A stretch of 64,000 bases of DNA from Paralichthys olivaceus. Taxonomy: Eukaryota; Chordata; Actinopteri; Pleuronectiformes; Paralichthyidae. Positions 22,112 to 32,731 of the stretch are shown here, piece after piece (position 1 is the first letter of the stretch; every line of letters begins with the position of its first letter). The notes under the pieces are model-generated. The model had not been told where the DNA came from. It ran no database searches and worked only from the letters and a program-made list of their open reading frames with translations. Where the stretch lies: positions 2,566,463 through 2,630,462 of the forward strand of contig NC_091116.1 of assembly GCF_024713975.1 (NCBI RefSeq), read 5' to 3'. Both the position numbers and the translations under genes were made by a program.

Positions 22112-23092
22112 CTACTTCCAACACTGTGGTTTTCTCAACCCCAGAGCGTGGCGGATTCTCTTCCAGAGTGAAGTCTTCTTTGGTTTCTCAGGGAGAACAC
22201 TGGAGAGAGACTTCTCCTCAGTGACATCATCCTTACTCTCTCCATTGAGCTCCCGACTGGAAACATCAGCTTCATGACAGTGGCAGACCACATTGTAAGA
22301 AGCTTTGAGCTTCATCAGCTCTTCTTGGAGAACCTTCTTCTCCTGGAGCTCAGTGTTGAACTTCTCCTGGTTGGTAGTCTGATTTTGACAGACCTCATGA
22401 TAAGAATCTCTTAGCTTCATCAGCTCTTCTTGGAGAACGTTCTTTTCCTGCTTCTCCTCCTGGAGCTCAGTGTCGAACTTCTCCTGGTTGGTAGTCTGAT
22501 TCAGACAGACCTCATGATAAGAAGCTCTGAGCTTCATCAGCTCTTCTTGAAGAGCATTATTCTCATCCTGAAGCAGATCGCTGGTTTGAGTCTCCTTGTC
22601 CATGGAGTCAATCTTTTGGCTGTGAGCTTGCCTTTCCTCCATCTCTGTCACCACAAGCTCAACCCTGCTCAAATCCCTTTTCAAAAGGGCCACCTTCTCC
22701 TTCAGAGCCACATTGTCCTCTTCCAGAGCCTTCACCTTGTTGCTTTGTACAGCCAGTTTGCCATTGTGGGCTTTAGAGTGAGTTGTCATTTTCTCCTTCT
22801 CCCTCATCAGAAGCTCATCGTTCTGTTTGAGCTTCTCTTCCAGAGCCTTCACCTTGTTGCTCTGTACAGCTAGTTCAGCCAGTTTACCATTGTGGGCTTT
22901 AGAGTGAGCTGTCATTTTCTCCTTCTCCCTAATCAGAAGCTCATCCTTCTGTTTGAGCTTCTCTTTCAGAGCCTTAATCTCAGACTGCATTGTTCCACAT
23001 GTCTGAAAAATGGAAACATGGAATTCATTATTAAAAGACCTGAACCTGAACATACATTTCTAAAAAAAAATAATTTTTACCAGGATGTCCAT
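22112..23092 (-). CDS. Coiled-coil protein gene, copy B, open frame (about 300 aa)
   Basis: Same two-exon design as copy A: exon 1 at 23081-23092 codes MDIL, a 78-bp intron ends in TTTTTCAG, and exon 2 runs 22112-23002. The open product is about 300 residues. It has two 42-residue coiled-coil repeats (copy A has three), a middle coiled coil (NKVKALEEDNVALKEKVALL), three 35-39-residue repeats around LQEELMKL, and a basic C-terminus with SLWKRIRHALGLRKP. No signal peptide or membrane segment is seen. The donor is GTAAAA rather than copy A's GTAAGA, so splicing may be weaker; an ATG in exon 2 (GTMQSE) could serve as alternative start. The family is unrecognised. Confidence 0.65.
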
Positions 23093-23424
23093 TTTGGTAA
23101 AGGGGGATTTGTAGTTATGAGAGTAGTGTCTTCTTGATGAATTTTTACTGAACAAATCAGCGGTTGTCTCCGTAGGCAGGATTGTTGTCTTCACTAATGA
23201 GGACTGTGGTCTTCTCAGTTGACGGTCTGTTATTTTCACAAGCTAATAACTTGAAGCAAGGGAACTTGTTATTTATGTTTGGTAGTTCAGAGGACCAAAG
23301 AAATATCCTTTAATGTCTAGAGTTTTTGGTTCTTTGATTGGATTTGATAAGGATTTGCAGGCCAGCAATCCCTTTGATGGTTGCCCCCACATCAATCATC
23401 AAAGAAGATTTTTAAGAAGCAACC

Positions 23425-23463
23425 GTTTCCATGGCAGTTTTCATAACTGCACAACATGGCGGC
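23425..23463. promoter_or_regulatory. Candidate RFX X-box and YY1 site upstream of copy B
   Basis: Counterpart of the copy A sites: GTTTCCATGGCAGT (23425-23438), where the second half-site is less good than in copy A, and ACATGGCGGC (23454-23463) unchanged. Confidence 0.35.
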
Positions 23464-23542
23464 CCCTGGGGGTTTATCAGGTTGACTTCTATATGATGCA
23501 CATCACTGCGGAGCATACACAAATCCTGAGCTAGGCAGCTAC

Positions 23543-24730
23543 TATACACATGTTGCACTGATAGCTACAGTGATCCCTGTCTGAGACTGAGGTTAGTCTC
23601 TTGACCAAATGAAGAAAATCAATCAAGGATTTCAGATCCATTAGATAATGTGTGATATGCTTGAGGGAATTAATGAAATATGCTATGAAGTGTTAAATTA
23701 AGTATGTAGATATGCACATAAGCATCAACAAAATATAAGTCTATGTGTCAGTAGGTACATAGTGTGAAATCTTAACAGCACAAGCATTATAAAATAAATG
23801 TAGTAGGATGAAAATAAAATAATGAAAATGGAAAACACTGTAGAGCAGCTGTAGTCAACTACTTTACCATCACCGGGAAGTGGGTACATTTTTGCAAACT
23901 AATTGTTGCATTGTGTGTCACTGAGAGCATGGGGAATTGTGCATTTCTGCAGCATGTTTGGATTCGTGTTTGTAAAAAAATGTGTGTGTGTGTGTGTGTG
24001 TGTGTCAGGAAAGTGTGGACCTTGATGCTGGCTGGTTTCTAAAACTGTTGCGAAATAATTGAGAGGATGCATATTTACATGTTGATCTATGTGATTTTAG
24101 TGTGTGAGAGCTATTGATGCACAACACAGGCACTGACATTCTGTGATTAAGTATTGTATTGTTGTGTGTTGTTCATGTGTTCAATGTGATTTTACACTGC
24201 AAATAAAGGCTTCATATTTTAATTTCATTCATAGATTCATGGCTATTGAGCAGTGCTTTGTGAGTGTTGGTCGAATACTGTCACTGGCATAAAATATTAA
24301 TGAAAATGCATATTATTAATATTTGTATGTGTGTATATTAAATCAATACAATTGTCAATGCTTCTGCAGATGTGTTTGACTGTTTCCATTTAATTTAATT
24401 TACTATGTTTCACTTAATACTGGGCTAAAAGGATTGGTTTATGTAATATTTATGTCTTTGTTATGCACATTAGTCATCCAATCATTACTGATTTGATGAT
24501 ATAGAGCTCAATCTGAATGCAGACAATTATTTCTTCAATGCAAAATATATTTTAAAAATCTTGCCTACATTTGTTTACATATGATAATGAACTAAAATAA
24601 TAACCAACAGATTAGACACATCTCACACAATTCATTGACCCTCAGCATCCAGCCCTTCATCAGCCGTGAGTGTGGCACATTATGTCATTCTTTGTCGTAT
24701 ATGGTCATCAATAATTTAATAATAATTGAT
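23543..24730. other. Noncoding, unit B counterpart of 17290-18465
   Basis: Same sequence as in unit A with scattered substitutions. The TG microsatellite near 23982-24004 is longer than in unit A. Confidence 0.6.
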
Positions 24731-24947
24731 CTCAGGCTCCCTCTCTGGAATCGAACCCTGAATCCCCGTTACCTGTGGTCATTGTAGGCACAAAAAGTAC
24801 CATTGAAAGTTGATAGGGCAGACATTCAAATGAGACGTCGCCACCACGAGGGCCAGCGATCAGTTCGAGGTCATCTAGTGTCACCAAAGCAGCCGGGGCA
24901 CCACGGGTCTGATAAATGCACACGTCCCCGAAGGTCAGCGCCCGTTG
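24731..24947 (-). pseudogene. 18S ribosomal RNA fragment, unit B
   Basis: Duplicate of the fragment at 18466-18682, with the same boundaries and nearly the same substitutions. It was therefore already a fragment before the tandem duplication. Confidence 0.9.
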
Positions 24948-25128
24948 GGGAAGCGGAGAGCGGGCGGGGAGTGGAGTTCGGTTGGGGGGGTGGGATTTTG
25001 CGGAAGTTATTTTGCAAAAGGGGTAAGAACTCATACATCGCCTGGTACACTGGCGCTGACAAGTAGAAACATTTTGCTTAATTTTGCCTTTATACACCAA
25101 ATTAAAGATTAGACTCTCCTCTTCCCAA

Positions 25129-26178
25129 TGTAGCGATGCGAGGGTATGGCGGGGAATTAATTTATTTGTGTGTTGCCACAACGCCACCTGAGGAGTTTCA
25201 CCTCAGGAAATATAAATAGATGTGAGGTGTGCGACAGCACAGGTTCGTTTAAATCACTGGGGCAAGAGACGTGCTTAAATCAATAAAGAAACTTTAATAA
25301 ACCAAATACATATAATCAAAAACACACCAAACATAACCAACCAAACACTTGAATTAAAATAACAACACTGGACAGGGCTCGGACTTACCACGGCGACGAA
25401 ACCAACAAAACGAGGGAGGGATTAATAAAACAAACCACCCGTGACACAGCACACCAAACGAAAACGGGTCGTGACAAACTCCCACCACCGGAAATGGGGC
25501 CGCCGCCCTTGGGTCACGGCACCTGTCCACAATAAACAACAGGTTAAAACAAGTAAATGATTGGTTAACACATTAAAACAAACACAACACAAAGCTAGCT
25601 AAACAAAATAACAGAAAGGCTATTTAAACATGGGCTAATCTAAAAAAAGAGGATAAAATATGGATGTCTCTCCTTCCAAGGCTCCACACCAATCCAGTTG
25701 GATTTTGCCACCACAGTTAATGTCCTCGTGGTACAATCCTTTATGTAAAACTCCGAAGCCTCAGCAAGGCCGCAAACTCCGTGGTGCCAGAACAGCAGGT
25801 CCTCGTCTGCGACGCAGGAGCTGATGGTAGCCAATGAGGGGGGCAGGGCCTCGCCCACCGTGTCCGGCCAAGACGCGTCCTCGTGACCCGGTGGAAGGGA
25901 TCGTATCCACAAGGGTGTGGGATCCCTTTGTTCGTGCACGCTCAAGCGCGCTTATGCACCCGTCGGTAGCCGGCGGAAATATGCCGTGCCGCGGCTGAGT
26001 CCGAAACCCGCTCCCTGCTCTTTCTCCGGAGTCCAAAACCAAAGTGGGAAGCGAGAGGACAAGTGCTGTTTGGTTGCTCTTTAAATAGTTGGCGCTAAAG
26101 CGCCCCACAGTGGCAGGGAGGGCGCCTGCAGAAAAGAGCGCCCCTAAGCGGCAGGGAGGGCGCACGCATCTGGCCACA
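25129..26178 (-). repeat. Gypsy LTR (3' LTR of the minus-strand element)
   Basis: 1050 bp, TGTAGCG...GGCCACA on the plus strand. Small frames inside it recur in both LTRs simply because the LTRs are copies. Confidence 0.95.
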
Positions 26179-26228
26179 TTTATCCCGCCCTTTTGGATCG
26201 TCGGCCCGACGATGAACAGAAAATGGCC

Positions 26229-29200
26229 TCAACACCAAGGCCTAAAAATGGCCAACTGGGCATTCAACATCGGGCCTACAGGTCTATTATTTGGCTGTTC
26301 CTGACGATCAGCAGGGCAAGGAAGATGATGGACATTTGAATGGTGACCCGCCGTGGAACGAGCAGATCTGCGCAGGGCCAGCTGACTGGAATTCAACGGT
26401 TCAGTTGGTGAACACGAAGGAGCTGGTGGGGAGCACCTTACAGAAGCATGAGGTGTTACCAGGATGGGCCTGGTCTCTAGTGGGATCGGGACAGGAGGGC
26501 TTTCAAGATGCCCGGTACCTGGAACCTCCACAGACTGTGGGAGAAGGGTATCCGGAACCAAAACCCATAAGTCTCCGGCATTAGAAGAATCATCCCGTAC
26601 CGCAAGGGACGCCGGAGAGGGCATCTTGGGTGAGGGATTTGCAGCCTCTTGCGGAACCACGGCCTTTACCATGTCCCGATGTACGTTTTTAACTTTATGC
26701 GGGTCATTCACAGGGGTGACCGTGTAAACTGTTCCATCCCCGCAGGGAGCCTTCACAACCTGGTGGACCACGGAACTCCAAAGGTCTTGGATTTTATGTC
26801 GCCCTCTAACACCGTGGTCCCTCAGGTACACTAATTGGCCAACTGTAAAAGGTAGGTCTCGGACCCGCTGATCATGCCGCTCTTTCCGTTTGCTAGCAGC
26901 AGCCAACAACCGTTCCCGAGCACCCTCGAAAGCAACTCTGAGTCGAGCTTGGTGTTCGACCACCCAGTCCTGCACCCCGCCCGGTACTGGGTCCTGAACT
27001 CTACCCAGGAGGAAGTCCACAGGAAGCCGAGGTTCCTGCCCAAACATTAAAAGGAACGGCGACTCACCAGTGCCCTGATGAGGTGTGGTGTTGTAGCAAA
27101 AGAGCACCTGCGACAGACAGGAGGCCCAATCCCGTTTCTGTGAGACTGGCAGGGTACGAAGAAGGTTATGGAGAGTTCTATTAAACCGCTCGCATTGCCC
27201 GTTACCCGCAGGGTGGTATGGGGTAGTACGGGATTTGGTTACACCATACAAAGAACAGAGCTGGTGGATCAAAGAACTCTCAAAGTTCCTTCCTTGGTCC
27301 GAGTGGAGGCGGCCCGGAACACCGAACTTATAAAACCACTCCTGAACCAAGACCTGAGCCACAGTGGAGGCTCGTTGATCCCGGGTAGGGATGGCGACAG
27401 TAAATTTACTAAAAACATCTGTCATTACTAAAACATTTTCTAACCCGTTCCGGGACGGTTCCAGTAGCGTGAAATCGATGGCCACAATCTCATTGGGTCG
27501 GGAGGCAAGCAGGTGGCCCATAAAACTATGTGGCACGTGCCCCGAGTCCTTAGCGACTTGACAGCGCCCACACTCTTGGACCCAGTTCTTAATGTCAGAA
27601 GACATTCCTGGCCAATAGCAGCGCTGTCGGACCAATTCTGTAGTTCGCTCGATACCCTGGTGGCCGTGCTCTTGGTGAAGCTGGTTCAAAGTCTCCTGCT
27701 TGAGGACTGCAGGCAAGATTAATTGGAGAGACTCCTCTCCCCCGTCTGGGCGGAAGACTCGGCGGAGAAGAACCCCGTCTTTCTCCACTAAGCGGTCCCA
27801 TTGGCGCAAAATCGCCATGACTGGCTTAGACAAATGTTGTCTTTCAGCCGAGGTGGGCGGCGCTTTACGTCGCCAAAACACAAACACATCTTTTAGAAAT
27901 GGATCATCCTCCTGCAAGGAGCGGAGATCAGTGGCAGAGTGGAATGGGAGAGCTGAAACTAGGGACTGAGTTGCGGACAACCCTGGGCCTGGACCTTGCT
28001 GAAAGCCTCGAGGGACTGAGGTGCCAGGCAAGACATGCTCAACTAACTTGGAGCCAGAAACATACTGCCGTGAGAGCGCATCAGCATTCCTGTTGCTGCG
28101 ACCTGAACGATACTTAATGGTAAAGTCAAAGTCGGCCAATTGAGCGGCCCATCGTTGCTCTGTGGCCCCCAGTTTTGCTGACTGAAGGTAGCTCAGCGGG
28201 TTGTTGTCAGTATAGACAAGGCACTTATGCCCCAACAAATACTCCCTGAACTTCTCCGTCATAGCCCACTTGAGTGCAAGGAATTCCAATTTCATGGAGC
28301 TATAATTTGACATGTTGCGCTCGGTGGGTCGAAGGCCTCTGCTAGCATAGGCTATGGGTTTCACGCCATTGTCAGTCTCCTGTGAGAGTACAGCCCCCAG
28401 ACCACTATAGCTGGCATCAGTTTCTAAAATGAAAGGCCGTGTAAAGTCGGCATATACTAGCACTGGGGACGAGACCAACTTTGCCTTTAAGGCCTCAAAG
28501 CTCGCCTCACACTGAGGTGTCCACGCAGTGCCTAAAGTTAGGCCTGGCCCCTTCTTGGGTTTGGTACTTGCCAGCTCGGCCACAAGTCTATGCAGAGGGC
28601 CGGCCAGCTTTGCAAAACCCTCTACAAAGCGACGATAGTAGCTGGCGAAACCCAAAAATGAACGCAGTTCTGATACGTGACGGGGGCGCTGCCACTTAGA
28701 CACAGCCTCAATTTTCTTGGGATCGGTGGAGACTCCCTGGCTTGTGATGACATGCCCCAAATAGTCAACCTCCCGTCGAAAGAATGCACACTTTTCCAGT
28801 TTTGCTTTTAGACCTTCCTTTTGGAGGCGATCAAACACTAATTCCAGCCGCTGCAGATGTTGTTCAACAGAGGAGGAGAAGATAATAATATCATCCAGAT
28901 AAAGTAGCAAGGACTGACCTTGCTCTTTACCAAACATTCTCTGCATCAGCCGCTGGAAAGTGCTTGGGGCATTACATAAGCCAAAAGGCATGCGGTTGAA
29001 CTCAAAAAGGCCAAATGGTGTACAAAATGCAGTTTTGGGTCGGTCTTGTTCTGTCATAGGAACCTGATTGTAACCGCTGGCCAGATCGATTGTGGAAAAC
29101 CAGCAAGCCCCAGAGAGTGCATCCAAGCTCTCCTCGATGCGAGGCAGAGGGAATGCATCCCTTCTGGTTTTACTGTTAAGGAGGCGATAGTCCACGCACA

Positions 29201-29768
29201 AGCGCAGGTTCCCATCCTTTTTCCTGACTAGTACTATGGGTGATGCATATGGACTACAGCTCTCCCTAATGACCCTGGACTCCAACAGCTGATTAAGGTG
29301 AGTCTTCACTTCTTCGTACTCTGAGGGAGGGATACGCCGGTACCTCTGCCGGACAGGAACCTTATCGAGGAGAGGTATGTCATGGGAGAGGAGGTTAGTA
29401 CAGCCCAAGTCGCCTTCATGGGTTGAAAAGACAGATTGATATTTGCGAATAAGGGAGTTTACATTGGCTTTCTCCTGCTCAGACAATTCAGACAGGTCTA
29501 TTGACTCTAACCTATCTGACACTGAGGGGGCAAGTGCATGGGAAGATACAGTTGCTAGGGTTGAGCTCTCCTCAGTTACACCTGGAGGAAGGCTGACAAC
29601 CTGGGCAGTGTTAAGGACGCCTAAACTAGTCCGTGGGTACAGGAGAATTTCCGTTGTCCCAACATTGACCACTGGGACGTACACTGTACCCCGGACAACC
29701 TGTAAAAGGCATGGTGAAACTAGCAACCCGGCTGGTAAACCTGACTCAGGTTGCTCAAAGAGAGCACT
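26229..29768 (-). CDS. Gypsy pol: RT, RNase H, integrase (truncated by upstream stop)
   Basis: An open frame of more than 1165 residues downstream of the protease stop. RT shows LRLCVDYRLLN, FSTIDLASGYNQ, RMPFGLCNAPSTFQR and the catalytic LLLYLDDIIIFS (YLDD about residue 276). RNase H begins ETDASYSGLGAVLSQ (about 435) with YTDNNPL later. Integrase has the zinc-binding HQEHGHQG...CGRCQ region (about 690-735) and the catalytic AIDFT, HSDQGRNF and CERFNRTL motifs. The C-terminal tail is proline-rich (SPPAPSCSP) and has no chromodomain, unlike the chromovirus at 45835-51198. The order RT-RNase H-IN is standard for Ty3/Gypsy. Catalytic residues look intact. Confidence 0.93.
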   Translation of the reverse strand, partial: SALFEQPESGLPAGLLVSPCLLQVVRGTVYVPVVNVGTTEILLYPRTSLGVLNTAQVVSLPPGVTEESSTLATVSSHALAPSVSDRLESIDLSELSEQEKANVNSLIRKYQSVFSTHEGDLGCTNLLSHDIPLLDKVPVRQRYRRIPPSEYEEVKTHLNQLLESRVIRESCSPYASPIVLVRKKDGNLRLCVDYRLLNSKTRRDAFPLPRIEESLDALSGACWFSTIDLASGYNQVPMTEQDRPKTAFCTPFGLFEFNRMPFGLCNAPSTFQRLMQRMFGKEQGQSLLLYLDDIIIFSSSVEQHLQRLELVFDRLQKEGLKAKLEKCAFFRREVDYLGHVITSQGVSTDPKKIEAVSKWQRPRHVSELRSFLGFASYYRRFVEGFAKLAGPLHRLVAELASTKPKKGPGLTLGTAWTPQCEASFEALKAKLVSSPVLVYADFTRPFILETDASYSGLGAVLSQETDNGVKPIAYASRGLRPTERNMSNYSSMKLEFLALKWAMTEKFREYLLGHKCLVYTDNNPLSYLQSAKLGATEQRWAAQLADFDFTIKYRSGRSNRNADALSRQYVSGSKLVEHVLPGTSVPRGFQQGPGPGLSATQSLVSALPFHSATDLRSLQEDDPFLKDVFVFWRRKAPPTSAERQHLSKPVMAILRQWDRLVEKDGVLLRRVFRPDGGEESLQLILPAVLKQETLNQLHQEHGHQGIERTTELVRQRCYWPGMSSDIKNWVQECGRCQVAKDSGHVPHSFMGHLLASRPNEIVAIDFTLLEPSRNGLENVLVMTDVFSKFTVAIPTRDQRASTVAQVLVQEWFYKFGVPGRLHSDQGRNFESSLIHQLCSLYGVTKSRTTPYHPAGNGQCERFNRTLHNLLRTLPVSQKRDWASCLSQVLFCYNTTPHQGTGESPFLLMFGQEPRLPVDFLLGRVQDPVPGGVQDWVVEHQARLRVAFEGARERLLAAASKRKERHDQRVRDLPFTVGQLVYLRDHGVRGRHKIQDLWSSVVHQVVKAPCGDGTVYTVTPVNDPHKVKNVHRDMVKAVVPQEAANPSPKMPSPASLAVRDDSSNAGDLWVLVPDTLLPQSVEVPGTGHLESPPVPIPLETRPILVTPHASVRCSPPAPSCSPTEPLNSSQLALRRSARSTAGHHSNVHHLPCPADRQEQPNNRPVGPMLNAQLAIFRPWC

Positions 29769-30330
29769 TTATCTAGTAAACTTTTCTGGACAGGTACCAG
29801 CAACTAATTTCATCACTCCTCCAGGTATACGCACCGCTTGTTTGCCTCGGACTCTCACAATGCCAGTGTGGCCCCCTGGATCCTGGGCGGCAGACTGACT
29901 GCACTGTTGCAAGGCCGCAATAACGGGACCAGGTGCCTGTAACACAGACGGTGAATCAAAAAGAGAGGGCCCGAATGCGCCGAAGAGCTCTCGATAGCAT
30001 TTATTTATCACGTTCATTCCCAAGATGCCTGGGACAGAAGACACACAATCAGGGGGGTTTTTAACAACCAGAATCCCACAACGGGGCATCACCTTGCCAC
30101 ATAGTTCCACATCCAGCTCCAAGTAACCTATATACGGAATAGCTAAACCATTCGCTGTGACAAGACCGAAGGCGATCGTGGCCCCAAGGTGCAAACTGCT
30201 CCAGAAAGAAGCTCTCAGTAATGGTGGACACCATGGAACCAGTGTCCACCAAGCATAAAGCAGTGACTCCTCCAATCAAGATATTAATATTTGGACATGC
30301 AGCAATTAAGTCAGAAGTTACACTTTTCTG
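29769..30330 (-). pseudogene. Gypsy protease region, frameshifted
   Basis: The active-site segment LCLVDTGSMVSTI reads in one frame (ORF 30061-30279). The rest of the protease (TIAFGLVTANGLAIPYIGYL, VPGILGMNVINKC) reads in another (29769-30275). An indel near 30190 must separate them. The second frame also meets an in-frame TAA at 29769-29771 just before the pol frame resumes. Retropepsin-type aspartic proteases need the DTG loop and the flap in one chain, so this copy should not make active enzyme. Confidence 0.85.
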
Positions 30331-30380
30331 TGAGTCTGTGGGCTCCCCAACTGTGCTGTGACTCTGCAGCTCAGTGGGCT

Positions 30381-31487
30381 TCAGTTTTCCGAGTGCCGGG
30401 AGAAATGGGACGGTGCAGTGGTGCGTGGGTTCGACCCAGCTGCTGAATTAGCAAGGCGTCGAAACGGAGCCCGCTCACCCTCACACTCCCGGGCAAAATG
30501 TCCAGGCTGCTGGCACCTTCTGCAGATTAAAGGACCACCACGAAAAGTCTGACCTTGGGGGCGAGGGGCCTGTAGGGAGGCTACTGTCTGGGTGAGCTTG
30601 TTAAGCTGCTCCTGTTGACACTTCATAAGGTCCATCAACTCACTCAACCCTGGCCCAGGTGAAGCAACAGGAGGGGCGGGTTGAAAGCGACCCTGTACTC
30701 CATATTGGAGACCATAAGCTGATGGTAAGGAGGAGCTACGCCCCCTATCCCCCCCTGGAAGACCTTCTCTCTCCCACCTAATTGCCTCACCACGAAGCTC
30801 CAACAAGGTGACAGTAGGCTGGCGTCTGACTAGTTGCTTGAGTTCCCGGCGAAGGGAGCTATCAAGAACATGCTCCACAAACTGATCCCTGAGGAGGACA
30901 TCAGAATTAGGCATCCCATCAGGTGCACGCTGCTTAACCCGTGCCATTGAGGCCATGAGAGCTAAGGAAAACTCCTGCAACGTCTCTCCTTCGAGTTGGC
31001 GTCGAGAAAAGAAAGCCTGCTGTAAAGTCACATAAGACTGAGCACAACCATATAGCTCCTTTAAGATAGCGAGAACCTGGTGTGGGTCTCGCCGCTCCAC
31101 ACTAGGGCGAAACTTAATTTCCTCCTTTGCCTCTCCCTCCAAATGGTCAAACATAAAGAGGGCCTGGTCAACAGCAAGAAGATGGCGAGCACGCACACAT
31201 GCCTGTATCTCCTCTATCCACTCAGTAATTCCTATGCCTGCCCTGCCATTGAACATGGGACACTTACGGTCTCTAGGAACCACAACCAGTCGCTCTGTGA
31301 CAGCGGCGGCTACGGGTGCAGTCGGTGCCTGACTAGCTGCAGCAGAGGGAAAGAAAACAGCCTCACCGGGGTCCAACGGAGATGCAGCACGCGCCTGGCG
31401 AAGTTGTTCGTTGTCTGCCTTAAGCTGTAACACGATTTCCCTGAGCTGTTGAATCTCCTCCTCCATGATGAGGTAAAACAGCACCAA
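30381..31487 (-). CDS. Gypsy gag with PNMA-like capsid and one CCHC knuckle
   Basis: Structural protein of the retrotransposon particle, 368 residues (or 361 from the second Met, MEEEIQQLREIV). It has an N-terminal coiled coil (about residues 8-32), then a capsid region with FNGRAGIGITEWIEEI and later FSRRQLEGETLQEFSLALM. Near the C-terminus is a zinc knuckle CRRCQQPGHFAREC (C-x2-C-x4-H-x4-C, about residue 325). The capsid segment resembles the PNMA/ZCCHC12 family of domesticated Gypsy gags, by my reading of the pattern. The frame is intact. Protease lies in the -1 frame downstream, consistent with frameshift expression. Confidence 0.85.
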   Translation of the reverse strand: MVLFYLIMEEEIQQLREIVLQLKADNEQLRQARAASPLDPGEAVFFPSAAASQAPTAPVAAAVTERLVVVPRDRKCPMFNGRAGIGITEWIEEIQACVRARHLLAVDQALFMFDHLEGEAKEEIKFRPSVERRDPHQVLAILKELYGCAQSYVTLQQAFFSRRQLEGETLQEFSLALMASMARVKQRAPDGMPNSDVLLRDQFVEHVLDSSLRRELKQLVRRQPTVTLLELRGEAIRWEREGLPGGDRGRSSSLPSAYGLQYGVQGRFQPAPPVASPGPGLSELMDLMKCQQEQLNKLTQTVASLQAPRPQGQTFRGGPLICRRCQQPGHFARECEGERAPFRRLANSAAGSNPRTTAPSHFSRHSEN

Positions 31488-31642
31488 GGCCTGACAAAGT
31501 GGTACGTGGAATTAAAATCAGACTCAGACACTGCTGTTCTGGCACACTGAATATACAACACTCAATTTTATGAAGAGACACCCATCCTTAAAAACAATTT
31601 CAAAAATTAAACTAAAACACGTCTCTGCCCCTTTAAATGTGA

Positions 31643-31661
31643 GATCCTGCCAACAACGCCA
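31643..31661 (-). promoter_or_regulatory. Primer-binding site, tRNA-Ser-like
   Basis: On the minus strand TGGCGTTGTTGGCAGGATC begins four bases after the 5' LTR. It resembles the complement of a tRNA-Ser 3' end (GCAGGAT core) with a few mismatches. The tRNA assignment is from memory. Confidence 0.5.
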
Positions 31662-31664
31662 AGA

Positions 31665-32714
31665 TGTAGCGGTGCGAGGGTATGGCGGGGAATTAATTTA
31701 TTTGTGTGTTGCCACAACGCCACCTGAGGAGTTTCACCTCAGGAAATATAAATAGATGTGAGGTGTGCGACAGCACAGGTTCGTTTAAATCACTGGGGCA
31801 AGAGACGTGCTTAAATCAATAAAGAAACTTTAATAAACCAAATACATATAATCAAAAACACACCAAACATAACCAACCAAACACTTGAATTAAAATAACA
31901 ACACTGGACAGGGCTCGGACTTACCACGGCGACGAAACCAACAAAACGAGGGAGGGATTAATAAAACAAACCACCCGTGACACAGCACACCAAACGAAAA
32001 CGGGTCGTGACAAACTCCCACCACCGGAAATGGGGCCGCCGCCCTTGGGTCACGGCACCTGTCCACAATAAACAACAGGTTAAAACAAGTAAATGATTGG
32101 TTAACACATTAAAACAAACACAACACAAAGCTAGCTAAACAAAATAACAGAAAGGCTATTTAAACATGGGCTAATCTAAAAAAAGAGGATAAAATATGGA
32201 TGTCTCTCCTTCCAAGGCTCCACACCAATCCAGTTGGATTTTGCCACCACAGTTAATGTCCTCGTGGTACAATCCTTTATGTAAAACTCCGAAGCCTCAG
32301 CAAGGCCGCAAACTCCGTGGTGCCAGAACAGCAGGTCCTCGTCTGCGACGCAGGAGCTGATGGTAGCCAATGAGGGGGGCAGGGCCTCGCCCACCGTGTC
32401 CGGCCAAGACGCGTCCTCGTGACCCGGTGGAAGGGATCGTATCCACAAGGGTGTGGGATCCCTTTGTTCGTGCACGCTCAAGCGCGCTTATGCACCCGTC
32501 GGTAGCCGGCGGAAATATGCCGTGCCGCGGCTGAGTCCGAAACCCGCTCCCTGCTCTTTCTCCGGAGTCCAAAACCAAAGTGGGAAGCGAGAGGACGAGT
32601 GCTGTTTGGTTGCTCTTTAAATAGTTGGCGCTAAAGCGCCCCACAGTGGCAGGGAGGGCGCCTGCAGAAAAGAGCGCCCCTAAGCGGCAGGGAGGGCGCA
32701 CGCATCTGGCCACA
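31665..32714 (-). repeat. Gypsy LTR (5' LTR of the minus-strand element)
   Basis: 1050 bp, the same length as its partner. It would hold the promoter for minus-strand transcription. Confidence 0.95.
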
Positions 32715-32731
32715 CCAACAATATCAGCTTT

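Larger units (their letters stand above)
25129..32714 (-). mobile_element. Ty3/Gypsy LTR retrotransposon, recent, with PNMA-like gag
   Basis: 7586 bp with two 1050-bp LTRs (25129-26178 and 31665-32714) and the 4-bp duplication CCAA (25125-25128 and 32715-32718). Unit A keeps the uninterrupted target (CTTCCCAACAATATCAG at about 18859), confirming the insertion point. I see only two differences between the LTRs (GCGATGC/GCGGTGC and GGACAAG/GGACGAG), so insertion is recent. The order on the minus strand is LTR, primer site, gag, protease, RT, RNase H, integrase, LTR. The coding frame is broken in the protease region, so this copy is probably not autonomous. Confidence 0.96.

Noticed and set aside
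25354..25945. Minus-strand small frames in the Gypsy LTR, repeated at 31890-32481
   Set aside because: Identical in both LTRs because LTRs are copies; no protein features.
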